Notes: generated from the sequence alone by a model not told the origin. A stretch of DNA of 64,000 nt from Paenibacillus guangzhouensis (GCF_009363075.1 NZ_CP045293.1:4300001-4364000); one strand, 5' to 3'; positions 36,930 to 45,782 are shown, numbered from the stretch's first letter. A program made the numbers and translations.

Positions 36930-37682
36930 CTAAATGCTATAGTTAAGCTCTGGGGTAATGCGCTTCAAGAACTGCTTTGTGCGTTCTTCCTGCGGGTTAT
37001 TGAATAGCTCTGCCGGCGTCCCCTCTTCGACGATGACGCCACCGTCCATGAACACCACGTGATTCGCCACATCCCTGGCAAAGCCCATTTCATGCGTGAC
37101 CACGATCATCGTGATCCCTTCTTTGGCAATCTTCCGAATCACTGCGAGCACTTCGCCAACCAATTCCGGATCGAGCGCCGACGTCGGTTCGTCGAAGAGA
37201 ATAACCTCCGGCTCGAGCGCCAGCGCCCGGGCGATCCCCACCCGCTGCTGCTGTCCGCCGGAGAGCTGGCTTGGATAGGCATCCAATTTGCCTCCTAGCC
37301 CGACCTTCTCGAGCAGCGCGATGCTCCGTGTCTTCGCTTCTTCCTTCGATAGCTTCTTCACGATCAAAAGTCCTTCCATGACGTTCTCGAGCGCCGTCTT
37401 ATGCTTGAACAAATTGTATTGCTGGAACACCATCGCGGATTTCTGCCGCAACTGGTAGATATCTTTTTTGCTCGCATGCTTGACGTTTAGATGGTAATCG
37501 CCGATGACGATCTCGCCGTCATTCGGCTTCTCTAGGTAGTTCACGCAGCGCAGCAGTGTCGTTTTGCCGGAACCGCTCGGTCCTAGAATAACGACGACCT
37601 CCCCTTTCTGCACGGTCAAATCAATCTTGTTCAGCACCTGGTGGCGTCCGAATGATTTCGTTATATTTTTGAGTTCGATCAT
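36930..37682 (-). CDS. Amino-acid ABC transporter ATPase, TcyN-like
   Basis: The 250-residue protein has Walker A ([10 protein letters not shown], residues 34-43), the Q-loop, the signature [15 protein letters not shown] and Walker B ([12 protein letters not shown]). It matches polar-amino-acid ATPases such as TcyN and YxeO. It overlaps the permease upstream by four bases (coupled translation). With the two permeases and the binding protein it forms a full importer, expected to take up cystine or S-modified cysteine. Confidence 0.93.
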   Translation of the reverse strand: MIELKNITKSFGRHQVLNKIDLTVQKGEVVVILGPSGSGKTTLLRCVNYLEKPNDGEIVIGDYHLNVKHASKKDIYQLRQKSAMVFQQYNLFKHKTALENVMEGLLIVKKLSKEEAKTRSIALLEKVGLGGKLDAYPSQLSGGQQQRVGIARALALEPEVILFDEPTSALDPELVGEVLAVIRKIAKEGITMIVVTHEMGFARDVANHVVFMDGGVIVEEGTPAELFNNPQEERTKQFLKRITPELNYSI

Positions 37683-38389
37683 GCTACCCCACCTCGATTG
37701 TATAGATTGATTCGCTTCTCGATCACAGCGGTAATCCGCTCGATGATCAGCGTGAGCCCCCAGAAGATGACAGCGGCTGCCAGATAAGCCTCGAAAAACT
37801 TCCAGTTGGTCGACGCCACGATCTGCGCCTTCGCATTAATGTCCACGACCGATACGGTGAACACGAGCGTCGATCCGTGTAGCATGCCGATCACCGAGTT
37901 GGACAAGTTCGGCAGGCTCACCGCCAAGGCTTGCGGGAAGACAACGCGGCGCAGCGCCTGCGGCGTCGTCATCCCGACGGAATAGGCGGCCTCCAGCTGA
38001 CCACGGTTCACCGCCAGCAAGCCGGAGCGAATGACCTCGGACATGTAGGCGCCGGCCGTAATCGAGAACGAGATGAACGCGAAGCCGATCATCGGAATTG
38101 AAGAGGACTTGAAGCCCCAGCCGAACTGTTCGGACAAGGCGTCCAGCAGCACCGGCAAGCCGAAATAGATTAATAGAAGATGCGTCAGCATCGGCGTTCC
38201 ACGGATAAAGGTGACGTAGCCCGATGCGATCTGCCCGAGGACGGGTACTTTAAATATGCGCAATAGCGCCACGATGAGTCCGATGATAAAGCCTGCAGTA
38301 ACCGAGACGAACGTGATCACCAAGGTTGTCGGAATGGCAGACAACAACTGGATGAATGCCGTCCCGATGAACGATATATCAAGTTTCAT
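37679..38389 (-). CDS. Amino-acid ABC transporter permease, TcyM-like
   Basis: The 236-residue membrane protein has about five helices, the [17 protein letters not shown] motif near residues 63-79 and the EAA-like loop ([22 protein letters not shown]) of polar-amino-acid permeases. It overlaps its neighbours by four bases on both sides (ATPase downstream, second permease upstream), so the three proteins are translated together. It resembles TcyM, a permease of the cystine/S-methylcysteine importer. Confidence 0.92.
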   Translation of the reverse strand: MKLDISFIGTAFIQLLSAIPTTLVITFVSVTAGFIIGLIVALLRIFKVPVLGQIASGYVTFIRGTPMLTHLLLIYFGLPVLLDALSEQFGWGFKSSSIPMIGFAFISFSITAGAYMSEVIRSGLLAVNRGQLEAAYSVGMTTPQALRRVVFPQALAVSLPNLSNSVIGMLHGSTLVFTVSVVDINAKAQIVASTNWKFFEAYLAAAVIFWGLTLIIERITAVIEKRINLYNRGGVA

Positions 38390-39174
38390 AAGTCCGCTCC
38401 TCCTTTGCCGGAATCTACGCTCGCGACCATGCTTCGGTACGAGCCTTTGCGTTCAAGACGAAATCGACTGCGACGCTCCGGCCCGTCTGTCTGTTCATGC
38501 TGCAAGAGACGGCGCTCCGCTAAGAGCAGGAGCTTCTCGAGCGTCAGGCTCACGACGAGGTAGATCAAAGCGAGCGAGATGTAAGCTTCGATGAAATGCT
38601 GCGTGAGCGAGCCGAGCGTCTGCGCCTTGCCCGTCATTTCCATGACACCGAGCGTGAAGGCGAGCGACGTATCCTTCAGCAGCGCAATGACGAGGTTCGA
38701 GAACACCGGGACCGCAATCGCCATTGCCTGCGGCAGCACGATCCGGGTAAATGCTTGATAGCCCGTCATCCCTACCGCATAAGCCGCTTCGACCTGCCCG
38801 CGATCGACCGCCGTCACCGAAGCCCGTATCGTCTCCGACATGAAAGCGCCGGTATGCAGACCATACGTAATAATGACGAACATGAGTACCGGCGCTTTGG
38901 AGATATCGAGATGCGCCAACTTCAGGATTTCAGGCAGCCCATAGTAGAACAAGAACAGTTGAATCAAGATCGGCGTTCCTCGGAAAAAAGAGACATACAC
39001 TCTCGCCAGCGTGTTCAACACCGGAATCCGATACAGCCGGGGAAGGGCGATGAGAAATCCCACGACAATCCCCACGAGAAGCGAACCTCCCACAATCAGC
39101 AGCGTCATGCCGAGCGTCGACAGCAGCTTCGGCAAGTAGCTTAATACATACGTGATATCAAACGGGGCTCCCAT
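38386..39174 (-). CDS. Amino-acid ABC transporter permease, TcyL-like
   Basis: The 262-residue membrane protein has about five helices, the FFRGTPILIQLFLFYYGLP motif (about residues 63-81) and an EAA-like loop (VEAAYAVGMTGYQAFTRIVL). The charged C-terminal tail of about 35 residues is longer than in the partner permease. It forms a heterodimer with the TcyM-like subunit that overlaps it downstream. The solute-binding lipoprotein gene lies 39 bases upstream. Confidence 0.92.
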   Translation of the reverse strand: MGAPFDITYVLSYLPKLLSTLGMTLLIVGGSLLVGIVVGFLIALPRLYRIPVLNTLARVYVSFFRGTPILIQLFLFYYGLPEILKLAHLDISKAPVLMFVIITYGLHTGAFMSETIRASVTAVDRGQVEAAYAVGMTGYQAFTRIVLPQAMAIAVPVFSNLVIALLKDTSLAFTLGVMEMTGKAQTLGSLTQHFIEAYISLALIYLVVSLTLEKLLLLAERRLLQHEQTDGPERRSRFRLERKGSYRSMVASVDSGKGGADL

Positions 39175-39213
39175 GAGCTTCCTCCTCCCCTTCTAGACCA
39201 TGTGCATCGCGAA

Positions 39214-40047
39214 TTATTTCTTATCAGCTGTAAAATCCGATCCGAGCCATGTTTTGCTGAGCTCGCCTAGCGTACCGTCCGACTTCAGTTCTTTGATGGC
39301 TCCATCGATGTCATCCGCCAGCTTCTGCGATTCCGGATCATCCTTGCGGAAGACGAAGAGGATATCGGCTTCCGAAAGATCGTCGCCCGTTGCCTTCAAC
39401 TTGCCTTGCGGATCGATGAGCGGCAGTGAGAAGTCCGCGCCGATTGTCGCTTCCACGCGCCCTGTCGTAATCTGGTTCACGGCATCCCTTGCCGCTCCGC
39501 TCTGATAGACGATATTAATGGCATTGTTATTCGCCTTGTTATAATTTTCTAAGATCTGTGCTTCAGCACTGGTAGCGCCGGTCAGCACCTTTTTGCCCTT
39601 CAAATCATCCAGCGATTGAATCGAATTGTTGTCCTTCGCGACGATGATTTTATTTCTCCAATGGGCATATGGCTCTTTATTGAACAGGTACTTCTGCTCG
39701 CGTTCCGGATTCTTCTCCATCTCATGCGCAACAAAATCGATTTTCTTCGTCTCTAGGCTGAGTAGGAGATTCGCGAATTCCTGGGTTTGCAGCTCAAATT
39801 CGTATTGCGGAAGACGCTTATCGATTTCACGAACCAATTCCACGTCGAAGCCCGTCAGCTTCCCATTCTCGTCGATGAAGCAAATTTTCGGAAAATTCGT
39901 CCCTGTGCCGACAACGATCTTCTTGACCCCCGCCGTGGCATTGACGGTTCCCTCTTTGTCTTGATCCGCTGACTTCGCGCCTGTGCCGCAGCCTGCGATC
40001 ACCCCCGTGAGCAGTAACGTTGCAACGAATAGCCATGATTTACGCAT
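39214..40047 (-). CDS. Amino-acid-binding lipoprotein, TcyJ/TcyK-like
   Basis: The 277-residue protein has a lipoprotein signal with lipobox VIAGC (Cys 20) and a family-3 solute-binding domain: GTNFPKICFIDENGKLTGFDVEL in outline near residues 48-70, and YQSGAARDAVNQITTGRVEA. It captures an amino acid, probably cystine or an S-substituted cysteine, and delivers it to the two permeases. It is the first gene of the operon, behind the intergenic region 40048-40174 that holds a LysR-type palindrome. AAAAAGGGG precedes the ATG. Confidence 0.92.
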   Translation of the reverse strand: MRKSWLFVATLLLTGVIAGCGTGAKSADQDKEGTVNATAGVKKIVVGTGTNFPKICFIDENGKLTGFDVELVREIDKRLPQYEFELQTQEFANLLLSLETKKIDFVAHEMEKNPEREQKYLFNKEPYAHWRNKIIVAKDNNSIQSLDDLKGKKVLTGATSAEAQILENYNKANNNAINIVYQSGAARDAVNQITTGRVEATIGADFSLPLIDPQGKLKATGDDLSEADILFVFRKDDPESQKLADDIDGAIKELKSDGTLGELSKTWLGSDFTADKK

Positions 40048-40142
40048 GATCTCATCCCCTTTTTCACTAAATTAAGATAATTCCTATCTGTTTAGTATGA
40101 ATTTGTTGACACTAACTTTACCGCGATTTACCGCTCGCGTCT

Positions 40143-40159
40143 AATAGAGTTTTTCTATT
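40143..40159. promoter_or_regulatory. LysR-type palindrome upstream of the importer operon
   Basis: AATAGAGTTTTTCTATT is a 6-5-6 inverted repeat with the A/T-N11-T/A character of LysR sites. It lies about 95 bases before the binding-protein start codon. No strong sigma-A boxes follow, as expected for an activator-dependent promoter. A separate stretch, ATAGGAATTAT (about 40079-40089 on the minus strand), resembles, as I remember it, the core of CymR cysteine-repressor sites. Confidence 0.5.
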
Positions 40160-40174
40160 CGGTTATGCAAAACC

Positions 40175-41053
40175 TTAATGCAACACATCCGCGCCCCATT
40201 CTAGCAGCGCTTCCGCAAATCCGGTATGGGCATCATGCAGCGTGATCAGGTTAGTCTGCAGCGCGATTCCGGCCGTTTCCGTAATCTCGATCGGGACGAG
40301 CAGCCCCGCTCCGACCTCCTCTTGCACACACAGCCCCGGCAGGAAGCAGATGCCCGCACGGCGCAGCACAAGCTTCTTCGCGGTCTCCGAATTATCGACC
40401 TGGAACGCGATGTTCGGCGGCTGCTCCAGACTCTCGAATACCCGATGGATCCGCAGCCAATCGAGCGAACCGCATTCGAAGAAGATTAGCTTCTCATGGC
40501 GTATCTCCCGAATGTCCGCTCTGCCCACGGCAGCCAAAGGATGATCCTGATAGACATAGAGCCGGATCGGATCCTCGAAGAACGCATACGACTGAAAAGC
40601 GGGGTTCACTAACTTGCGTACGATGGCAAGATCCAGCTCTTTGGAAGTCAGCTTCGCGGCCAGTTCATCCGTGGTCGCGGTCGTTATTTTGAAGCGCATA
40701 TCGGTATATTGCTGTTGGAGCCGCATCAATAGATGGGGCATCAAATAATTCGACACCGACACGGTGCACCCGATCCGCAGCTCGTTCGGCGTTGCGCTTT
40801 TGGCGTGCAGGTGATGTTTGCCCTTCTGGTAAGTCTGAACGATTTGCTGGGCGAAAGGGAGAAACTGCTTGCCCTTCTCCGTGAGATGGATTTGCTTTCC
40901 AAAGCGATCGAATAATCGGCAGTCGAGCTCCCGCTCCAGCGACTGAATTCGTGCCGTTACGGTCGGTTGGGACAGGAACAACACATCCGCCACCTTATTG
41001 AAGCTCCCATAGTGGTTGATATAGACAAAGGCTTCGATGTTCTCAATATTCAA
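40175..41053 (-). CDS. LysR-family regulator, YtlI-like
   Basis: The protein of about 292 residues has a LysR helix-turn-helix (NIENIEAFVYINHYGSFNKV and LFLSQPTVTARIQSLERELD) and a C-terminal effector domain. I chose the TTG start at 41053 because GGAGGTG lies nine bases before it and because it gives the usual LysR N-terminus. Position and neighbours match YtlI, the activator of the B. subtilis ytm operon, which answers to O-acetylserine or a related metabolite. It probably activates the importer operon downstream, through the palindrome at 40143-40159, and perhaps the divergent acetyltransferase. Confidence 0.88.
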   Translation of the reverse strand: MNIENIEAFVYINHYGSFNKVADVLFLSQPTVTARIQSLERELDCRLFDRFGKQIHLTEKGKQFLPFAQQIVQTYQKGKHHLHAKSATPNELRIGCTVSVSNYLMPHLLMRLQQQYTDMRFKITTATTDELAAKLTSKELDLAIVRKLVNPAFQSYAFFEDPIRLYVYQDHPLAAVGRADIREIRHEKLIFFECGSLDWLRIHRVFESLEQPPNIAFQVDNSETAKKLVLRRAGICFLPGLCVQEEVGAGLLVPIEITETAGIALQTNLITLHDAHTGFAEALLEWGADVLH

Positions 41054-41305
41054 TGAACCCACCTCCATATTCTTATTATTCAGATAAAAATAGACGGTTT
41101 TATTACAATCGAAAGGCATGTAAATTATTTTTATCTTATGGAGTAAGATTTTTATTGTCAATCCAAATTTCGGTGGGGTACGGATTATTTTCATTGAAAT
41201 TTTCAATAACGTTATTAATATTTGTAATTTCCTATATGTTTACTTGGAATATGAGGTTATACTGAAATACAAAAATGATGATATCGATGAGAGGGAGTGA
41301 CCGAA

Positions 41306-41848
41306 ATGTCGGCACCACAAGACATTCATATCCGTGATGCAGAGGAATTCGAACAGGAAGCGATCGCGCAAGTCATGATCGAAGCCTATCAGCAATATGC
41401 GCAAGATTTGCCACAGCCGCGTTGGGAAGAATACCGGAATTCCATTCGGAACTCCGTCTACGGCCATGCGCCACATGCCCGAATTGTCGCAGCATTGGAT
41501 GGGGAGATTATCGGCAGCGTTCAAATGTTCCTCTCCTCCGAAGCCGCGTACGGCAAACCCGAACTGGGCATCCAATCGCCTATCATTCGACTGCTGGCCG
41601 TATCGCCTAGCTATCGCGGACGCGGCATCGCTACCCTGCTCATTCAAGAAGCCGCTCGCCGATCGGTGCTGCTGGGTTACTCCACGCTCCATCTGCATAC
41701 GTCGGACATGATGGCCTCCGCTGTGCAGCTGTACGAACGCCTGGGCTTTGAGCGCGCGTATGAAGCGGATACCCGGAACGGCGAGACGCTCGTGAAGAGC
41801 TATTGGCTGGATCTGCGCAAGTCATCCTTGCTGGAACGCGTGGTGTAG
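41306..41848 (+). CDS. GNAT-family N-acetyltransferase
   Basis: The protein of about 180 residues has the GNAT acetyl-CoA motif LAVSPSYRGRGIATLLIQEA near residues 97-116 and the late LHTSDMMASAVQLYERLGFE motif. GNAT enzymes move an acetyl group to an amine. In the ytm and yxe pathways a GNAT enzyme (YtmI, YxeL) N-acetylates the S-modified cysteine before monooxygenation, and an M20 enzyme removes the acetyl group at the end. Divergent placement next to the LysR gene fits that role. Start at the ATG at 41306, after GAGGGAGTGA; a GTG three codons earlier is possible. Confidence 0.85.
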   Translation: MSAPQDIHIRDAEEFEQEAIAQVMIEAYQQYAQDLPQPRWEEYRNSIRNSVYGHAPHARIVAALDGEIIGSVQMFLSSEAAYGKPELGIQSPIIRLLAVSPSYRGRGIATLLIQEAARRSVLLGYSTLHLHTSDMMASAVQLYERLGFERAYEADTRNGETLVKSYWLDLRKSSLLERVV

Positions 41849-42159
41849 CGAGCGCGCCATTCACTGCTTCTTGCGGCATCATTGTCTACTGGCGAGCAAG
41901 GATTGCGCACCGGCCAGCAACCCATCTTACAACCACTTGCTGATGATGTGATATACCTATCATGGATTCCATCCAACATGACGGAGCTGTAGGTGTGCTG
42001 CGTCGTGCCTATGCTGGATTCCTGCACCATAGATCGCACAGATGCGCTATAACTCATCCAAACCATCGGAAGTTACTGCAAATATCCACTGTAACAGCCC
42101 AACCGTCGTTTTTTATACCAATGTTACTGCCATAATCCACTATAGCTGTGAAAATGTTA
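41849..42159. other. Intergenic region with a two-unit 51 bp imperfect repeat
   Basis: This stretch holds no convincing gene. Near its end two imperfect copies beginning GTTACTGC start at 42072 and 42123, exactly 51 bases apart. The first copy aligns without gaps to the reverse complement of a unit of the tandem array at 63165-63560 (24 of 34 positions by my count). The part before 42060 has only short repeats around TGGATTCC. Reading frames here lack ribosome binding sites and protein-like composition. Confidence 0.55.
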
Positions 42160-42190
42160 AAAAGAGGGGGCCGTTGGGGTACCCTCTTCT
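42160..42190 (-). terminator. Intrinsic terminator after the DUF1697 gene
   Basis: On the minus strand AAGAGGG and CCCTCTT pair around a 13-base loop and are followed by TTT. It starts at the stop codon of the DUF1697 gene. Confidence 0.75.
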
Positions 42191-42730
42191 TTATAGCATA
42201 GCACTCGCTAGCTCCGACAGCTTCTGCATCGTGTTCCAATTGCGCGTAGTCACACGACCGCCAAGCTTCTGCAGATTCGCAGCGAGCTTGGAATCCAGCA
42301 CGCTCTGGCGGAATAAGAAATAAATCTCGCAGCCTTGCAGCTGAAATTCATCGCGTTCAGAGATATCCTTCGATAAAATGTCCGCCATCTTCTGATCCGG
42401 TGCCTCCGTTAATACCGAGATCTGAATCGTCTGTCCCTCCGTCAGCTTCTCCACCTCATAAGGGCATACTGCCAAGACCTTCTTCATTTGCTCTGCTGTA
42501 CGGAGTACAACGGTCAGGGACATACCGAACTGCTCGTGGATTGCCTGCTCGATTTGCTCACGCAGGGCCTCTGCCGATTGATCCGATTGGAACAGAATGT
42601 TTCCGGTCTGCAAGTACGTTTGGACCTGCGCCAGCCCCGTCGATTCTAGCATCTTTTTGAGCTCCGCCATCTTGATCTTATTTTTGCCGCCGACATTAAT
42701 GCCGCGTAGGAAGCCTACAAAGACTGTCAT
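42191..42730 (-). CDS. DUF1697 family protein
   Basis: The protein of about 179 residues starts MTVFVGFLRGINVGGKNKIK and continues MAELKKMLESTGLAQVQTYL and QTGNILF, the hallmark of the DUF1697 family (alpha/beta fold, function unknown). I placed the start at the ATG at 42730, preceded by GGAGGATGATAACG. It is the last gene of a likely operon with a WYL regulator and two paralogous proteins upstream, 27 bases after the second paralogue. No catalytic motif is evident. Confidence 0.85.
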   Translation of the reverse strand: MTVFVGFLRGINVGGKNKIKMAELKKMLESTGLAQVQTYLQTGNILFQSDQSAEALREQIEQAIHEQFGMSLTVVLRTAEQMKKVLAVCPYEVEKLTEGQTIQISVLTEAPDQKMADILSKDISERDEFQLQGCEIYFLFRQSVLDSKLAANLQKLGGRVTTRNWNTMQKLSELASAML

Positions 42731-42757
42731 CGTTATCATCCTCCGATTTATTATCAT

Positions 42758-43732
42758 CTACCGCAACCCGATATCATCAAACCGATTGTGAATCGTCTCT
42801 CGCATGAGATGCTTAAGCGATTGAACTGCTTTCCCTTCTGACACGTTGGCGTCTTGGAAAAGCTCGGTCATGACAATCCTTACCGAGTGATCTTCGTTTG
42901 ATTCAGTGGTTGCGATAAACCGAACCGCCTCATCCCACAACTGAGCCACGGTACGATACGATGTCGTTGCCGCATGAAGCTCAGGCCAATACCGTTCCAG
43001 AGCAGTAACATACTCGAGAATGTCTCTCTTCGAATCCGCATAATAAGCAAGCACTTCACTAGCACCTATAGGATCATAGTCCCCTATGCGAAACGCATGG
43101 ATCACGGCATCATGAGCTGCCTTCCCACATGCATAGTCCGCTTCAGGGAGCATCAAGTCATGCGTCTCCCATTTGAAAATCGCTTGCACCAACGATTCCC
43201 GATACACCTCGATTTCGTCAAGCGCAATGCGATCCTCGAGAATCTGGTAATACCAATAGGGGCTCTGCCCTCTGCCGAATTGGTCAAACGGTAGCGGAAT
43301 ATCACCCGCCGTCTGCCCATCGGAGAGGAAGAGAATCTCGCTCGTATCGTCATAGCCCGTCGCGACGACGAATTGATCATGCCACAGGATGCAGGGCATG
43401 CCGCGATCCAGCGATCGCCGAATGTCCCGCAAGGCTTGTTTCCGATAGATCGGGAACGTCGACGTGAAACAAAACCCCGCATCCTGCGACGTCGTCAACC
43501 CGAGCAAATCTGCAGAGACGAAATGTTCCGCCATCCAGTTATAAGCGGAGGTCGACTCAGCAGTGAGCCGCCGATCGACGGTGAAGCGGAACGAGGCTGC
43601 AGTCATGCCGGCGAGCATGGACTTCGGGCATGTCATCCACCCTTGACCCGCAAGGATCTGATGCAATGCATCAATGTATCGATGTCCATACTTCCGCTTG
43701 CTCTCTATCGGTTCTGCCTGAATGTTCCCCAT
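42758..43732 (-). CDS. Tandem paralogue B, BtrH-N-like protein of unknown function
   Basis: The 324-residue protein shares with the gene upstream the order: H/S-x-YIDAQHxIL start, a CPKSMLAGMTAASFRF segment (residues 35-50), an aromatic stretch, RRSLDRGMPCILWHDQFVVA then TGYDD (about 105-130), and a helical C-terminal half. This resembles the BtrH N-terminal domain, an acyltransferase/papain-like fold, but I hold this loosely. A Cys at 35 and His at about 119 could be catalytic. No signal peptide or membrane helix is seen, so it should be cytoplasmic. The spacing of 18 bases to the upstream paralogue indicates one transcript. Confidence 0.6.
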   Translation of the reverse strand: MGNIQAEPIESKRKYGHRYIDALHQILAGQGWMTCPKSMLAGMTAASFRFTVDRRLTAESTSAYNWMAEHFVSADLLGLTTSQDAGFCFTSTFPIYRKQALRDIRRSLDRGMPCILWHDQFVVATGYDDTSEILFLSDGQTAGDIPLPFDQFGRGQSPYWYYQILEDRIALDEIEVYRESLVQAIFKWETHDLMLPEADYACGKAAHDAVIHAFRIGDYDPIGASEVLAYYADSKRDILEYVTALERYWPELHAATTSYRTVAQLWDEAVRFIATTESNEDHSVRIVMTELFQDANVSEGKAVQSLKHLMRETIHNRFDDIGLR

Positions 43733-43750
43733 TTGTTCTCCCTCCTCGAA

Positions 43751-44749
43751 TTATCTCGGGGAATGCGTCCCCCATCTCGGGACCGTGCTCCTCGCGCGAT
43801 CAGGATAACGCGCGCTTAATCGCTCGAATCGGGAGATCGCCTGATCCTCGAGCCGCTCCGCTGTGGCCAGCCGATCGACGAGTTCTCCGATCTGCTCCGG
43901 TTCTAGCCGGCAGCCCCCCTGCAACGTCTGCACGCAGCTCTGAATGTATGGCAACCCGCTCACGATTTCGTCATAATCCTCCGATGCTTCCCGCAGTTCA
44001 GGCCAACATGCCTCTACGTCACGTAAATAATCCCGAATCTCCGTCCGTGAGAACGCGTACGCGTCCAAGATGTAACCTGCCCCCCATGCGTCGTATGCGC
44101 CGCCAAGCAGCCCGCTCCGCAGGAAGGCATACGCCAGCTTGCCTGACGCGATCGCGGTATCCGGCAACGTTTTGTAAGGCGTATACCAATCGCCGATTGC
44201 AAGCCGCACCGACTCGAGAACTTGCTCTTCGAGCGCAATCTCGATCCAATCGGCGTAGGTCTCCACATACCAGAACGGCGTGACATTCAACCCGAAATTG
44301 TCATACAAGACGATCTGATGCTCGCCGCTCCAGCCATCCTGGACATAAAATACGCGATCGTCGTCGTCATAGCCGGAGATGACCGCGAACTCCGGTAGCC
44401 AATAGATGGCGCCGAGGCCTCGGTCCAGACTCCGCTTCACCATTAGCACCGCCTGTTCCTGATACCAGCGAAACGATGGATGCCTCGTTCGCCCGCCATC
44501 GATTTCGGGCAAGAGCCCGACATTGTTCGCGGCAGGCTTGTGCTCGCTAACCCATTGTCCGTAAGCGGACACGGAGAACGAGAGGAGCTGCTCGTGGACC
44601 GACATTTTGAAGGCCATTCCGCTAAGCCCCGAGAGCATATGCTTCGGCCCTCGGAACCAACCTGCCGCTGTCAATATGGCATGTTGACTGTCTATATAGG
44701 ATTTCGACTCCCGCTTCATATGAATATCATGCAATAATACGCTCGTCAT
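43751..44749 (-). CDS. Tandem paralogue A, BtrH-N-like protein of unknown function
   Basis: The start is set at the ATG at 44749, right after GAGGAGGGGGAGGA; the longer reading overlaps the regulator gene. The protein of about 332 residues has YIDSQHAILTAAGWFRGPKH, then MLSGLSGMAFKMSVHE (about residues 35-50), RSLDRGLGAIYWLPEFAVIS, GYDDDDRVFYVQDGW and a helical C-terminal half, in the same order as paralogue B. The two arose by duplication and have since diverged a good deal. The residue aligned with Cys 35 of B is not Cys here, so a simple cysteine-enzyme role does not fit both. Regulated, if at all, by the WYL protein 14 bases upstream. Confidence 0.6.
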   Translation of the reverse strand: MTSVLLHDIHMKRESKSYIDSQHAILTAAGWFRGPKHMLSGLSGMAFKMSVHEQLLSFSVSAYGQWVSEHKPAANNVGLLPEIDGGRTRHPSFRWYQEQAVLMVKRSLDRGLGAIYWLPEFAVISGYDDDDRVFYVQDGWSGEHQIVLYDNFGLNVTPFWYVETYADWIEIALEEQVLESVRLAIGDWYTPYKTLPDTAIASGKLAYAFLRSGLLGGAYDAWGAGYILDAYAFSRTEIRDYLRDVEACWPELREASEDYDEIVSGLPYIQSCVQTLQGGCRLEPEQIGELVDRLATAERLEDQAISRFERLSARYPDRARSTVPRWGTHSPR

Positions 44750-44763
44750 TCCTCCCCCTCCTC

Positions 44764-45666
44764 TCATGAATGCAACCGATCCAGCACATTTCGGCAGCGC
44801 ACGAGCAGCTTCTGCTTCAGCCATTTCGGCGATTCCAGCGACTCCCACGGCGTAGTCAGTAGATGCTGCAGAAAAGCATCCACGTCATGAAATTCCACAT
44901 CGAATGCCGTCCCCGCCCGCGTGACGATCCGATAACCATGCCAAGAATCTTCTTGCCAGGGAGCTGACAGTACGACATGAGCGACAAAGGGCTTCAAGCG
45001 CGGCACCGGATTAGCCCCCGAGGGATTGCCAGCCTGCATGATGCTTGGCTCGAATCGCTCGCCTAGCACCTGTACTTGGAGCAATTGGTCGATCCGCAGC
45101 GTCCGCTGCCTGCCCTCCGATTCGCAATAGATCACGACATAATCCACGTTATACCGGGAAGTCAACTGTATAGGGCATACGCGAACATAAGCGGCACCAT
45201 CTTCCTCCCTCGTCGTGATATCCACCCTCCAGCTTGCTTCCATGGCCAGAGACAACTTCTCGAAATGCTGCAAAATACGTGGATCTACCGAAAACTGCGG
45301 CAAGCGGCTGTGCATGGTGGGTTCATCCGTATTCGTAAATCGTTCAAGCACATGGGCGATCCGCTGAACAGCCTCCCCATTGTCATAATCATATTGCCGA
45401 TAACGATGGGCGAGATATTTAAGCACCTGCTGTTCTTCCTCCGTCATATAGAGATGCGGCAGCACGTAAGTCTTATCTTCATAGCTGTAACCACGGTGCC
45501 GTGCGATATAGAGCAACGGAGCGCGAAGCGACGAAGCCATATACTCAATATCCCGCTGCGCCTGCCGCCGGGATATCTCGAAATGTTCCGCAAGCTGCCC
45601 GCTATTCGGATACAACCCTTCGCGAATCCGCTGATCGAACCAGTGAATGCGGTGCAAATGACTCAA
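44764..45666 (-). CDS. WYL-domain transcriptional regulator
   Basis: The protein of about 300 residues has an N-terminal helix-turn-helix (LYPNSGQLAEHFEISRRQAQ) and a WYL-type C-terminal region (RYNVDYVVIYCESEGRQRTL, near residues 175-195). WYL regulators sense small molecules or nucleic acids and control stress and defence loci, among others. The TTG at 45666 follows GGGAG at good spacing; an earlier TTG at 45699 is less likely. It opens an operon with the two paralogues downstream, suggesting it controls them. Confidence 0.85.
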   Translation of the reverse strand: MSHLHRIHWFDQRIREGLYPNSGQLAEHFEISRRQAQRDIEYMASSLRAPLLYIARHRGYSYEDKTYVLPHLYMTEEEQQVLKYLAHRYRQYDYDNGEAVQRIAHVLERFTNTDEPTMHSRLPQFSVDPRILQHFEKLSLAMEASWRVDITTREEDGAAYVRVCPIQLTSRYNVDYVVIYCESEGRQRTLRIDQLLQVQVLGERFEPSIMQAGNPSGANPVPRLKPFVAHVVLSAPWQEDSWHGYRIVTRAGTAFDVEFHDVDAFLQHLLTTPWESLESPKWLKQKLLVRCRNVLDRLHS

Positions 45667-45755
45667 ATCATCTCCCTGCCTTCCTTTTGTTTCCAACAAC
45701 TCATAACTCTATTACACCATTCACCGAACAACCTTGGCAAGTCAGCGAAATGGAA

Positions 45756-45782
45756 AAGCCCGTCCCCATCGGGGCGGGCTTC
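45756..45782. terminator. GC-rich terminator hairpin
   Basis: AAGCCCGTCCCC and GGGGCGGGCTT pair around a two-base loop, followed on the minus strand by TTTT. It ends the zinc-ribbon gene transcript. Confidence 0.8.

Noticed and set aside
40048-40174. S-box or T-box riboswitch before the importer operon
   Set aside because: The leader is too short and shows no conserved core or terminator structure.
41800-42066. 88-codon minus-strand frame over the end of the GNAT gene
   Set aside because: It overlaps the acetyltransferase, lacks a binding site and has no protein-like motif.
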